A DNA stretch of 5,205 nucleotides from an uncultured Treponema sp. (lineage in GTDB: Bacteria; Spirochaetota; Spirochaetia; Treponematales; Treponemataceae), in contig CAJOPO010000135.1 of NCBI GenBank assembly GCA_905236315.1, forward strand, positions 1-5,205, in the 5' to 3' direction. Made by a program: the position numbers and the translations under genes. The stretch's first letter is position 1. Each line of letters begins with the position of its first letter. Below, piece by piece: positions 1 through 5,039 of this stretch. Under the pieces are notes generated by a model, which saw only the letters and a program-made list of their open reading frames with translations, ran no database searches and was not told the DNA's origin.

Positions 1-431
1 CCTTTTTCAAAGCCTTCTTTTCTAGCTTTTTCAAAGATACGCTGCTCTTCATCTTTCGCTTTTTGAAGTATTTCATCAGCTTCAGATTTATTTTTAGATA
101 AAAGTGTCTGTGCTTCTTGCTCAGCAGAATTCTTTATAACAGCCGCTTGGTCACTTTGCTTTTTAACCTCTGCAAAAGCCGCTTCTTCTGCGTCCTTAAT
201 TATCTTATCAGCCTCTGCCTTTGCACGAGCTATCATTTCGCTCTTTTCGGCTTCCCAATTTTTCTTAAATTCTTCTGCTTCTTTACGAATATCATCCGCA
301 GTTGGACCTGTGTATTCAGGAACTTCTTCTTCTACTTCTACCACTGGTGGAGCAAACTCACGGGCAAGTTTTAACATAACCTCGCCATCTGTTTTTTTTA
401 TTTGATTAGGTCTGAATACAGTCTGCGCCAT
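1..431 (-). CDS. fliH: Flagellar export ATPase regulator/stator FliH (N-terminal part, runs off the window)
   Basis: This is the N-terminal 143 codons of FliH, read in full from the ATG at 431-429 to the window edge with no stop. FliH binds the flagellar export ATPase FliI and links it to the rotor and export gate, much like the peripheral stalk of F/V-type ATPases. The start 'MAQTVFRPNQI' resembles spirochaete FliH. An acidic, proline-containing linker (about 27-45) is followed by a long Ala/Glu/Lys-rich helix (about 45-140), then 'ARKEGFEKG', the typical FliH motif at the entry to its conserved domain. The start has a good Shine-Dalgarno (AAGGGAG, 438-444, 6-nt spacer). It lies 105 bp downstream of fliG, behind a terminator-like hairpin, so it may be expressed less than fliG. 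An A8 run sits in codons 11-14. Its C-terminus, and probably fliI, lie outside the window. Identity is from gene order and motifs, not from alignment. Confidence 0.9.
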   Translation of the reverse strand, partial: MAQTVFRPNQIKKTDGEVMLKLAREFAPPVVEVEEEVPEYTGPTADDIRKEAEEFKKNWEAEKSEMIARAKAEADKIIKDAEEAAFAEVKKQSDQAAVIKNSAEQEAQTLLSKNKSEADEILQKAKDEEQRIFEKARKEGFEK

Positions 432-478
432 ATATATCTCCCTTGCTAGTTATGATTTTTAGTATTGTCCTCTACAGT

Positions 479-517
479 AAAAAGGTGTTGTCTTAAAATA
501 CTTAGGCAACACCTTTT
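479..517 (-). terminator. Terminator-like hairpin between fliG and fliH (possible intra-operon attenuator)
   Basis: A perfect 11-bp inverted repeat (AAAAGGTGTTG at 480-490, CAACACCTTTT at 507-517) has a 16-nt loop. Read on the minus strand the second arm runs directly into TTTTT (483-479), the form of an intrinsic terminator. It starts 20 nt after the fliG stop and ends 48 nt before the fliH start. In the middle of an operon it would more likely cut transcription partially, or stabilise the 3' end of the upstream mRNA, than stop it fully. I found no convincing promoter between it and fliH. Confidence 0.7.
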
Positions 518-536
518 ATACAAGAAAGACTTTCTA

Positions 537-1610
537 CTAAACGTACTCGTCTCCGTCTCCACGAGCAATAACGATTTCTCCAGAATCTTCTAAACGTCTT
601 ATAACGCTTACAATCTTCTGTTGTGCTTCTTCTACGTCTTTTAAGCGGACAGGTCCCATAAATTCCATATCTTCTTTTAGCATACTTGCAGCACGCTTAG
701 ACATATTACGGAAGATTTTGTCTTGAACTTCAGAATCAACAGACTTAAGAGCCTTTGCCAATTCCTGCTGGTCAACTTCACGAAGAACTTTCTGAATATC
801 GCGGTCACCAACCATAACAATATCTTCAAATACGAACATACGTTTCTTGATTTCTTCCGCAAGCTCTGGGTCATCTTCTTCAAGGTTTTCAATAATAGCC
901 TTTTCAGAAGAGCGGTCAACAAGGTTAAGAATCTCAACAATGCTATCTACACCACCAGCAGCTGTGTAATCTTCGCTAGAAAGCGTTGATAACTTCTTCT
1001 CAAGAACTCTTTCTACTTCACGTAAAACATCAGGAGACGTTCTATCCATAGTGGCAAGTCGCTTTGAAACTTCAGGCTGAATTTCATCTGGTAAGTTCTG
1101 CAAGATAATAGCAGCCTTTGCAGGTTCCAAATATGCCAATATCAAGGCTATAGTCTGAGGATATTCCTGCTGTACAAAGTTTAGCAAGTGTGCAGGGTCA
1201 GTGCGGCGAATAAAATCAAATGGACGCACTTGCAAACTGCTCGTAAGTCTATTGATTATGTCTATAGCCTTTTGACTACCTACAGATTTTTCCAAAAGTT
1301 CGCGAGCATAATCAATACCACCTGTGGTGATAAAGTTTTGTGCCTGCATAAGCTCTTGGAATTCTTCAAGAACTTGGTCTTTAAAATCTGCGTCAACAGT
1401 TTCCAAACGAGCAATTTCGAATGTAAGCTGCTCTACTTCATCTTCCCTTAAATGTTTCATTATTTCAGAAGAAACATCACTTCCTATAGAAACAAGGAAT
1501 ATAGCAGCTTTCTGGCGACCGTTTAAACTTTTATAATCTTTTGCGCCACCTTTCTTTTTGCCACCGTTATGTTTTAACTGACCACCGGCAGCTTTATCTT
1601 CATCTGCCAT
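537..1610 (-). CDS. fliG: Flagellar motor switch protein FliG
   Basis: FliG (357 aa) sits on the cytoplasmic face of the FliF ring, and its C-terminal domain meets the stator to generate torque and set rotation direction. The FliF-binding N-domain starts near residue 30 ('GRQKAAIFLVSIG'). The middle domain carries the FliM-binding EHPQ-type motif as EYPQ (149-152), the hinge region follows, and the C-domain has 'MFVFEDI' (258-264) and the torque helix. Residues K289, R306, E313, D314 and R322 match the spacing of the E. coli torque residues K264, R281, D288, D289 and R297, with Asp-to-Glu at the third. A Gly/Lys-rich extension of about 29 residues precedes the N-domain. The ATG is 3 bp after the fliF stop, and its Shine-Dalgarno GGAGGAG (1617-1623) lies in the last fliF codons, which suggests translational coupling. 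Treponemes usually have two fliG genes; the position in the flgB operon, next to fliF, corresponds to the copy called fliG-2 in T. pallidum. That paralogue assignment is inferred from context. Confidence 0.97.
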   Translation of the reverse strand: MADEDKAAGGQLKHNGGKKKGGAKDYKSLNGRQKAAIFLVSIGSDVSSEIMKHLREDEVEQLTFEIARLETVDADFKDQVLEEFQELMQAQNFITTGGIDYARELLEKSVGSQKAIDIINRLTSSLQVRPFDFIRRTDPAHLLNFVQQEYPQTIALILAYLEPAKAAIILQNLPDEIQPEVSKRLATMDRTSPDVLREVERVLEKKLSTLSSEDYTAAGGVDSIVEILNLVDRSSEKAIIENLEEDDPELAEEIKKRMFVFEDIVMVGDRDIQKVLREVDQQELAKALKSVDSEVQDKIFRNMSKRAASMLKEDMEFMGPVRLKDVEEAQQKIVSVIRRLEDSGEIVIARGDGDEYV

Positions 1611-1613
1611 ATA

Positions 1614-3329
1614 CTACTCCTCCATAAGCCAGGTACGGATAAGCATAGCCACGTCTTCGGGATGCTCTTTTGCCATTGCAATGGCATTTTCCTGTAATTC
1701 AGCACGTTTACGCTCTTCAACAGACATAGTAACTTCCATGCCCTGCTCTTTTGCTTCCCATAGAGCTTGTTCGCGTTCAGCCTGCTGCTTGCGCAAAAGT
1801 TCTTCTTCTCTAAGTCTTCTGCGTCTTTCAAGTTCACGAGTAACAAACCTAAAGATAATAAAGAATAGAAGCACAGCGGCAACACCAATAAGTACCATTA
1901 TAACGGTCTTACGTGTCTGTTGAGCCTTTATATATTTAGCATCTTCCTCTCTAAACTGTTCTGTTCTATCAATCTGAATATTTGTTACAGTTACACTGTC
2001 TCCACGTCTTGCATCATAACCTATAGCATCTTTTACAAGTTTTTCAGCTTTAAGTAAGTCTTCCTCTGTTAGAGGAGTATATTTGCGCTCGTATCCACCA
2101 CTTTCGCTAAGAATAACAGCGTGGGTATCTTTATCATATAAAGGATAGCTCCAAGAACCATCTATGTTTACAGATATAGTACGGCGACCTTTTTGAGGGC
2201 TAACTTCTTCCACAGAATTAGTTTCATTTAGAGCATAATTTCTCTTTACACCCTCTTCTTCCTGCTTACCTATAAGATTACTTGCATCACTATAAACTGG
2301 AGGATTTTGTCCAGCAGTTCCTTCAGGTCCCTCTGGATTATAGCCTGTTCCAGTAAATGATTTAGATACAGTTTCTTCAGAGCGTACTATTTTTTCTACA
2401 ACAATACCATCATCATAAGGAGTGTCTGGATTATCTTCTTTTATATTAATACCGCTATATTTAGTAGAAGTGGATGACCTCTTAGACATATCCATTTCTA
2501 TAGTCATATTTGCAATTCTAACACGGTCTTTACCAAAGGCACTTTGCAAAGATTTTAGAGCTGAACTAGAATATTCAGACTCAAATTTACGAATCATCTT
2601 TTCTTGCTTTTCTATAGCACTAAGACGGTCGTACTCTTCCATTCCTTCAAAGTCATTTATTTGAACGCCTGTATCTCCATTTGTAATAGTAATATTTTCT
2701 TCTTGTAAGCCTTCTACACCACGCATTATAAGATGCTGTATGCCTTTAATACGAGTTTTATCTTCAAGAATATCACTGCCTGGATTGGCAAAAAGAATGA
2801 CAGAAGCCTGAGTTGGCTTTTGTGTTTGTGCAAAAAGTGAGTCTTCTGGCAAATCAAGTATAACATTTGCAGAACGTATACCCTCTAACTGCTCTAGATG
2901 CTGTTTTACAGCAGTTTCCATAGCACGCTTCCAGTTTACCTTATCATCAAAACTGGTGCGAGACCACTTTGTTGTATCAAACAAAGCCCATGGGTCTGTT
3001 TTTGAAGGTTCATAGCCTTCTGCAACAAGCCTACTGCGATACTTTCTTGCAATAGCTTCGCTTTCTACAGAAATATAACCATCAGTAGACACATAAGACT
3101 TTATGTTATCTTGGTCTAGGCGAGTTATAATAGCTTCTCTCTGGGTTTCATCAGTAACAGGAGAATTAAAAAGTCTTACTGTAGTTGGTCTTTTTGAAAC
3201 AGAGAACAAAACAACAATAGCAACAATAACAGCAACAACTATACCTGCTACAATACCTTTTTGGACTACAGTCCACTTTCCCCACTTTTCTTTAATGGTT
3301 CCAAACGTTTTTTTAAACCATTCGTTCAT
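1614..3329 (-). CDS. fliF: Flagellar MS-ring protein FliF
   Basis: FliF (571 aa, normal length) forms the MS ring in the cytoplasmic membrane, on which rod, rotor and export gate assemble. Visible parts are a basic, amphipathic N-terminus; TM1 at about 24-43; the YscJ/FliF-type periplasmic ring domains (about 45-225, with 'EGIRSANVILDLPEDSLF' at 149-166); the FliF C-terminal ring and collar domain (about 245-460), including a Gly/Pro-rich, probably disordered loop (329-346) and 'NYALNET' (364-370); TM2 at about 475-495; and a charged cytoplasmic tail ending in 'HPEDVAMLIRTWL' (556-568), the expected FliG-binding helix. The ATG at 3329 has a strong Shine-Dalgarno, GGGAGGGG, 3 nt from the ATG (GGAGG core at 5 nt). 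Start codon and codons 2-3 pair with upstream sequence in an 8-bp hairpin. It sits 151 bp after fliE, behind a candidate internal promoter, and 3 bp before fliG. Confidence 0.97.
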   Translation of the reverse strand: MNEWFKKTFGTIKEKWGKWTVVQKGIVAGIVVAVIVAIVVLFSVSKRPTTVRLFNSPVTDETQREAIITRLDQDNIKSYVSTDGYISVESEAIARKYRSRLVAEGYEPSKTDPWALFDTTKWSRTSFDDKVNWKRAMETAVKQHLEQLEGIRSANVILDLPEDSLFAQTQKPTQASVILFANPGSDILEDKTRIKGIQHLIMRGVEGLQEENITITNGDTGVQINDFEGMEEYDRLSAIEKQEKMIRKFESEYSSSALKSLQSAFGKDRVRIANMTIEMDMSKRSSTSTKYSGINIKEDNPDTPYDDGIVVEKIVRSEETVSKSFTGTGYNPEGPEGTAGQNPPVYSDASNLIGKQEEEGVKRNYALNETNSVEEVSPQKGRRTISVNIDGSWSYPLYDKDTHAVILSESGGYERKYTPLTEEDLLKAEKLVKDAIGYDARRGDSVTVTNIQIDRTEQFREEDAKYIKAQQTRKTVIMVLIGVAAVLLFFIIFRFVTRELERRRRLREEELLRKQQAEREQALWEAKEQGMEVTMSVEERKRAELQENAIAMAKEHPEDVAMLIRTWLMEE

Positions 3330-3350
3330 TTTCCCCTCCCGTGAACGAAC
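3320..3350 (-). promoter_or_regulatory. Hairpin over the fliF start codon and Shine-Dalgarno
   Basis: TTCGTTCA (minus strand, 3349-3342) is perfectly complementary to TGAACGAA (3328-3321), and a G-U pair (3350/3320) can extend the stem. The 13-nt loop holds the Shine-Dalgarno GGGAGGGG. The second arm covers the last two bases of the fliF ATG and codons 2-3. In the mRNA this would leave the Shine-Dalgarno exposed but bury the start codon, a form that could limit fliF translation or make it respond to temperature or upstream ribosomes. The pairing is seen in the sequence; the function is inferred. Confidence 0.5.
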
Positions 3351-3358
3351 TTTTATTT

Positions 3359-3391
3359 AACCACATAGCAATCCCACTAACTATGGTGATT
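3359..3391 (-). promoter_or_regulatory. Stem-loop in the predicted fliF 5' leader
   Basis: On the minus strand AATCACCATAG (3391-3381) pairs with CTATGTGGTT (3368-3359) to give a 10-bp stem with one bulged C and one G-U pair, closing a 12-nt loop. If transcription starts near 3397, this is the first structure in a leader of about 68 nt and is followed by the hairpin over the fliF start. I recognise no known riboswitch or leader family. Confidence 0.35.
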
Positions 3392-3398
3392 AAGTGTA

Positions 3399-3421
3399 AC
3401 AATATTATAACATAATATTGT
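3399..3421. repeat. Perfect 10-bp inverted repeat overlapping the candidate fliF -10 box
   Basis: ACAATATTAT (3399-3408) and ATAATATTGT (3412-3421) are perfect inverted copies around a 3-bp centre. The -10 box (3404-3409) lies across the left arm and centre. The symmetry and position suit an operator for a dimeric regulator, but palindromes built of A and T arise easily by chance in DNA of this composition. Confidence 0.4.
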
Positions 3422-3432
3422 AAAAGTGAAAA
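3404..3432 (-). promoter_or_regulatory. Candidate sigma-70 (extended -10) promoter for fliF-fliG
   Basis: On the minus strand TTTTCA (3432-3427, 4 of 6 bases of the -35 consensus) is followed by a 17-bp spacer and TATAAT (3409-3404, perfect), with TGT directly before the -10, an extended -10. The start point would be near 3397, about 68 nt before the fliF ATG. It lies in the only long gap of the flgB-fliG segment, which fits an internal promoter giving the MS ring and rotor genes expression independent of the sigma-28-type promoter before flgB. Confidence 0.6.
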
Positions 3433-3470
3433 GATAAAAAATAATCTATCTCTTATCTTCTATCACTTTT
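3422..3470 (-). terminator. AT-rich imperfect hairpin after fliE (weak terminator or mRNA 3' end)
   Basis: AAAAGTGAAAAGATAA (3422-3437) pairs with the segment 3453-3470, whose arms are TTATCTTC and TCACTTTT, as two stem blocks of 8 and 7 bp around a small bulge; the loop is 15 nt. On the minus strand it begins 10 nt after the fliE stop and its second arm ends in CACTTTT, a short T-run. The stem is very AT-rich, so as a terminator it would be weak. The -35 of the candidate fliF promoter lies in its left arm. On the plus strand it is followed by T6, but no plus-strand gene leads into it. Confidence 0.35.
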
Positions 3471-3480
3471 TTCCACTTTG

Positions 3481-3855
3481 CTATCTAGTCTGTGAAAGTT
3501 CATTCCACCCAGAAATTACTCTATCAATAACAGTTTGTGCTAAGTTTAAAGACATTTGAGCCTTTGCCATAGCTATTGTAACATCATGTATATCTACACT
3601 ATCAGGGTCTGTAATTACCTGCTCTTGAAGGCTATTTAACTTTACCTGCTGTCCGTTCATTTCAGACATAGCTTCCATTAAATATGTTTCAAAAGCACCC
3701 TTTGTCTTTTTTTCGCCAGTGATAGTTTTATTTATATTACTTTCATTACCAAAACTATCTGTAACAACTTTTTTTGAAGTATCAAGCAAAGCACGTGTTC
3801 CAACATGAGCCTGATTGGTACGAGTTAATTCAAGACTTCCTATTGTAAAATCCAT
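3481..3855 (-). CDS. fliE: Flagellar hook-basal body protein FliE
   Basis: FliE (124 aa, slightly longer than the usual 100-115) is the adaptor between the MS ring and the rod and is exported early through the flagellar apparatus. The conserved part is the C-terminal half (about 55-124): 'FETYLMEAMSEMN' then 'DPDSVDIHDVTIAMAKAQMSLNLAQTVIDRVISGWNEL', with the family pattern of an Asp/His-Asp-Val turn followed by a long amphipathic helix. The N-terminal 50 residues are polar and variable, as in the family. The ATG has an AAGGAG Shine-Dalgarno with an 8-nt spacer and lies 27 bp after the flgC stop, so it is cotranscribed with flgBC. The gap to fliF is 151 bp. Small size, position and C-terminal pattern together make the call secure. 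Confidence 0.95.
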   Translation of the reverse strand: MDFTIGSLELTRTNQAHVGTRALLDTSKKVVTDSFGNESNINKTITGEKKTKGAFETYLMEAMSEMNGQQVKLNSLQEQVITDPDSVDIHDVTIAMAKAQMSLNLAQTVIDRVISGWNELSQTR

Positions 3856-3882
3856 ATCTATCTCTCCTTACAGCCTATAAAA

Positions 3883-4341
3883 CTATGAACCAATTTCCAT
3901 AGCGGAACTAAACATTTCTTTGCTACCCTGAATAACAGAGCTATTTGCTTCGTAAGCACGGTTAGCACTTATTAAATCGACCATTTCGTTTACTATATTA
4001 ACATTAGGATATTCTACATATCCCTTATTAGGACCAGATTTTATAGCATCAGGATGTTCTGGGTCATATACTAGCCTTCCCTGCTCTGTATCTTGAACAA
4101 TGCGCTGAACTCTTACGCCCTTACCAGGACCATTATCTTGGTCTTCACTTACAAAAGGTAAACGCCAAGTAGGATGTTCACTTGCAATAGGTTCTACTAT
4201 AACAGATTGCTTTCTGTACGGTCCGCCTTCTTGTGTTCTTGTAGTAGTAGCATTTGCAATATTGTTACTGATTACATCGGTTCTTAAGCGTTCTACACTC
4301 ATTCCCGTAGCGGCAATATTTATACTAGTAAAAAGTCCCAT
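3883..4341 (-). CDS. flgC: Flagellar proximal rod protein FlgC
   Basis: FlgC (152 aa, usual length about 135-155) is one of the proximal rod proteins, exported to the periplasm without a signal peptide. The N-terminal rod motif is 'MGLFTSINIAATGMSVERL' with 'SNNIANATTTRT..GGPYRKQ' (25-45). The C-terminal motif is 'YPNVNIVNEMVDLISANRAYEAN' (111-133), both hallmarks of the flagellar rod/hook family. The ATG at 4341 is preceded by AAGGAG with a 7-nt spacer and lies 33 bp after the flgB stop. A GTG ten codons upstream (4371) is in frame, but the extra peptide is not family-like and the Shine-Dalgarno would lie inside it. Confidence 0.97.
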   Translation of the reverse strand: MGLFTSINIAATGMSVERLRTDVISNNIANATTTRTQEGGPYRKQSVIVEPIASEHPTWRLPFVSEDQDNGPGKGVRVQRIVQDTEQGRLVYDPEHPDAIKSGPNKGYVEYPNVNIVNEMVDLISANRAYEANSSVIQGSKEMFSSAMEIGS

Positions 4342-4374
4342 TCTTTTTCTCCTTATACAAATGAAATGCACCTA

Positions 4375-4794
4375 TTAAATCTTTTTCATTGCAATATTAA
4401 CTTGAGAAAATTCAAAGTTAGTAAGTTGACTTAATAGACGATACTGCATTTGTATTTTTGCTACATTCATAGCTTCTTCTTCTACGTCAACATTATTTCC
4501 GTTTGCATTAGCAGTAGTAAGATAGTCAGTAACGCGGCGAGGTTCTACCTTTTTCCAGTCTCTAGGCTGCTCACTCTGTATATGGTCAGGATGAGTTGTT
4601 TCCATGCGGAATTCATTGTGTGCATTATCCCTAGATTCAAAAACTCGCTTTAGTTCACTTTCAAAATTAACACTCTGCCTTTTATAATTAGGTACTTGGC
4701 TATTTGAAATGTTATTAGCGGTAACCTGATAGCGTAGTGTTTCTACATCGAGTGCTCTATGCAATAAGTCTATTGAATTTGAAAAATTATTCAT
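4375..4794 (-). CDS. flgB: Flagellar proximal rod protein FlgB
   Basis: FlgB (139 aa from this start, usual length about 130-140) is a proximal rod subunit exported by the flagellar type III system. The N-terminal rod motif is 'SIDLLHRALDVETLRYQV' then 'ANNISNSQVPNYKR' (26-39), and the conserved C-terminal block is 'NNVDVEEEAMNVAKIQMQYRLLSQL' (100-124). It is the first gene of the operon. The start is uncertain. 'MNNF' at 4794 matches the family N-terminus; another ATG lies two codons upstream at 4800; a TTG at 4839 is in frame but lies inside the promoter. Neither ATG has a proper Shine-Dalgarno, and the expected sigma-28 start point is within about two bases of the 4800 ATG, so the message may be leaderless and begin at 4800 (141 aa). 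Confidence 0.95.
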   Translation of the reverse strand: MNNFSNSIDLLHRALDVETLRYQVTANNISNSQVPNYKRQSVNFESELKRVFESRDNAHNEFRMETTHPDHIQSEQPRDWKKVEPRRVTDYLTTANANGNNVDVEEEAMNVAKIQMQYRLLSQLTNFEFSQVNIAMKKI

Positions 4795-4807
4795 TCCCAT
4801 ACTTTGT

Positions 4808-4834
4808 ATTTCGGCAGTGCAAAATAAAAGTTTA
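4808..4834 (-). promoter_or_regulatory. Sigma-28 (FliA)-type flagellar promoter for the flgB operon
   Basis: On the minus strand TAAA (4834-4831) is followed by exactly 15 bases and GCCGAAAT (4815-4808). The bacterial sigma-28 consensus is TAAA-N15-GCCGATAA, so the -35 and spacing are exact and 6 of 8 bases of the -10 match, including GCCGA. It lies directly before flgB and after the tRNA terminator. With the usual spacing the start point falls at about 4802-4800, next to or on the first flgB ATG. Confidence 0.8.
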
Positions 4835-4859
4835 TACAAAAGTTTCTCTTATTTAAAAA
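4831..4859 (-). promoter_or_regulatory. Possible second, sigma-70-like promoter overlapping the sigma-28 box
   Basis: On the minus strand TTTTTA (4859-4854) is separated by 17 bp from TATAAA (4836-4831). The -10 matches 5 of 6 bases and the -35 only 3 of 6. Its -10 shares the TAAA of the sigma-28 -35 box. It would give a leader of about 25-30 nt before flgB that lacks a Shine-Dalgarno. The -35 is also the T-run of the tRNA terminator, so this may be chance in AT-rich DNA. Confidence 0.3.
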
Positions 4860-4897
4860 GAAAAAAGACTTCTCCTTTTTATTAGAAGAAGTCTTTT
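4854..4897 (-). terminator. Intrinsic terminator of the tRNA-Arg gene
   Basis: AAAAGACTTCT (minus strand, 4897-4887) and AGAAGTCTTTT (4873-4863) form a perfect 11-bp stem with a 13-nt loop. The second arm continues into TTTCTTTTT. The first arm starts at the discriminator base of the tRNA, so there is no spacer between the mature tRNA and the terminator. It insulates flgB from tRNA transcription. Confidence 0.8.
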
Positions 4898-4971
4898 GAC
4901 GCATGGCAGACTCGAACTGCCGACCCTCTGCTTAGAAGGCAGATGCTCTAATCCAGCTGAGCTAAAGCGCC
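4897..4971 (-). tRNA. tRNA-Arg (anticodon UCU)
   Basis: A full 75-nt cloverleaf reads on the minus strand. The acceptor arm GGCGCTT pairs with ATGCGTC (C-G and G-C core, one G-U and one U-U opposition). The D arm is GCTC/GAGC with a 10-nt loop. The anticodon stem TCTGC/GCAGA closes the loop CTTCTAA, giving anticodon TCT, which reads AGA. The variable loop is 5 nt, and the T arm GGCAG/CTGCC has loop TTCGAGT. The discriminator is A (4897) and CCA is not encoded, so it must be added after transcription. AGA is a common arginine codon in AT-rich genomes. Confidence 0.95.
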
Positions 4972-4981
4972 GTTGGAAGAT

Positions 4982-5010
4982 AATATATCATATATATAAA
5001 AATTATGCAA
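4982..5010 (-). promoter_or_regulatory. Likely sigma-70 promoter of the tRNA-Arg gene
   Basis: On the minus strand TTGCAT (5010-5005) is followed by a 17-bp spacer and TATATT (4987-4982), with TGA before the -10 as an extended -10. The -35 is weak (3 of 6). The start point would lie about 4 bases before the tRNA 5' end. The surrounding TA-rich DNA allows other -10 registers. Confidence 0.5.
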
Positions 5011-5039
5011 TAGGTTAAATGTAAAATTAATCACCTTAC

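Noticed and set aside
117..374. Plus-strand 85-residue hydrophobic open frame
   Set aside because: It is the complement of the Ala/Glu/Lys-rich helix of fliH; the Phe/Leu-rich product is what that complement gives.
432..478. Promoter directly before fliH
   Set aside because: AT-rich hexamers exist but none gives a reasonable -35/-10 pair with 16-18 bp spacing.
677..940. Open frame antiparallel or shifted to fliG, and similar frames at 1574-1888, 723-989, 1188-1451, 1324-1536, 1681-1923 and 2422-2664
   Set aside because: All lie inside fliF or fliG in other frames, with low-complexity products and no ribosome binding sites that I would trust.
3103..3360. Plus-strand 85-residue frame over the fliF start
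   Set aside because: It is antisense to the FliF N-terminus and TM1; no supporting signals.
3330..3397. Known riboswitch class in the fliF leader
   Set aside because: The two hairpins do not match any riboswitch core that I recognise (no c-di-GMP, SAM, TPP or similar conserved elements).
4342..4371. GTG start at 4371 for FlgC (ten extra residues)
   Set aside because: The good Shine-Dalgarno lies inside this stretch, 7 nt from the ATG at 4341, and the family N-terminus is MGLF.
4450..4653. Plus-strand 67-residue open frame opposite flgB
   Set aside because: No ribosome binding site or family features; it opposes a clearly conserved gene.
4795..4839. TTG start at 4839 giving FlgB an extra 15 residues
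   Set aside because: The extension covers both sigma-28 promoter boxes, has no ribosome binding site, and the family N-terminus begins at 4794.
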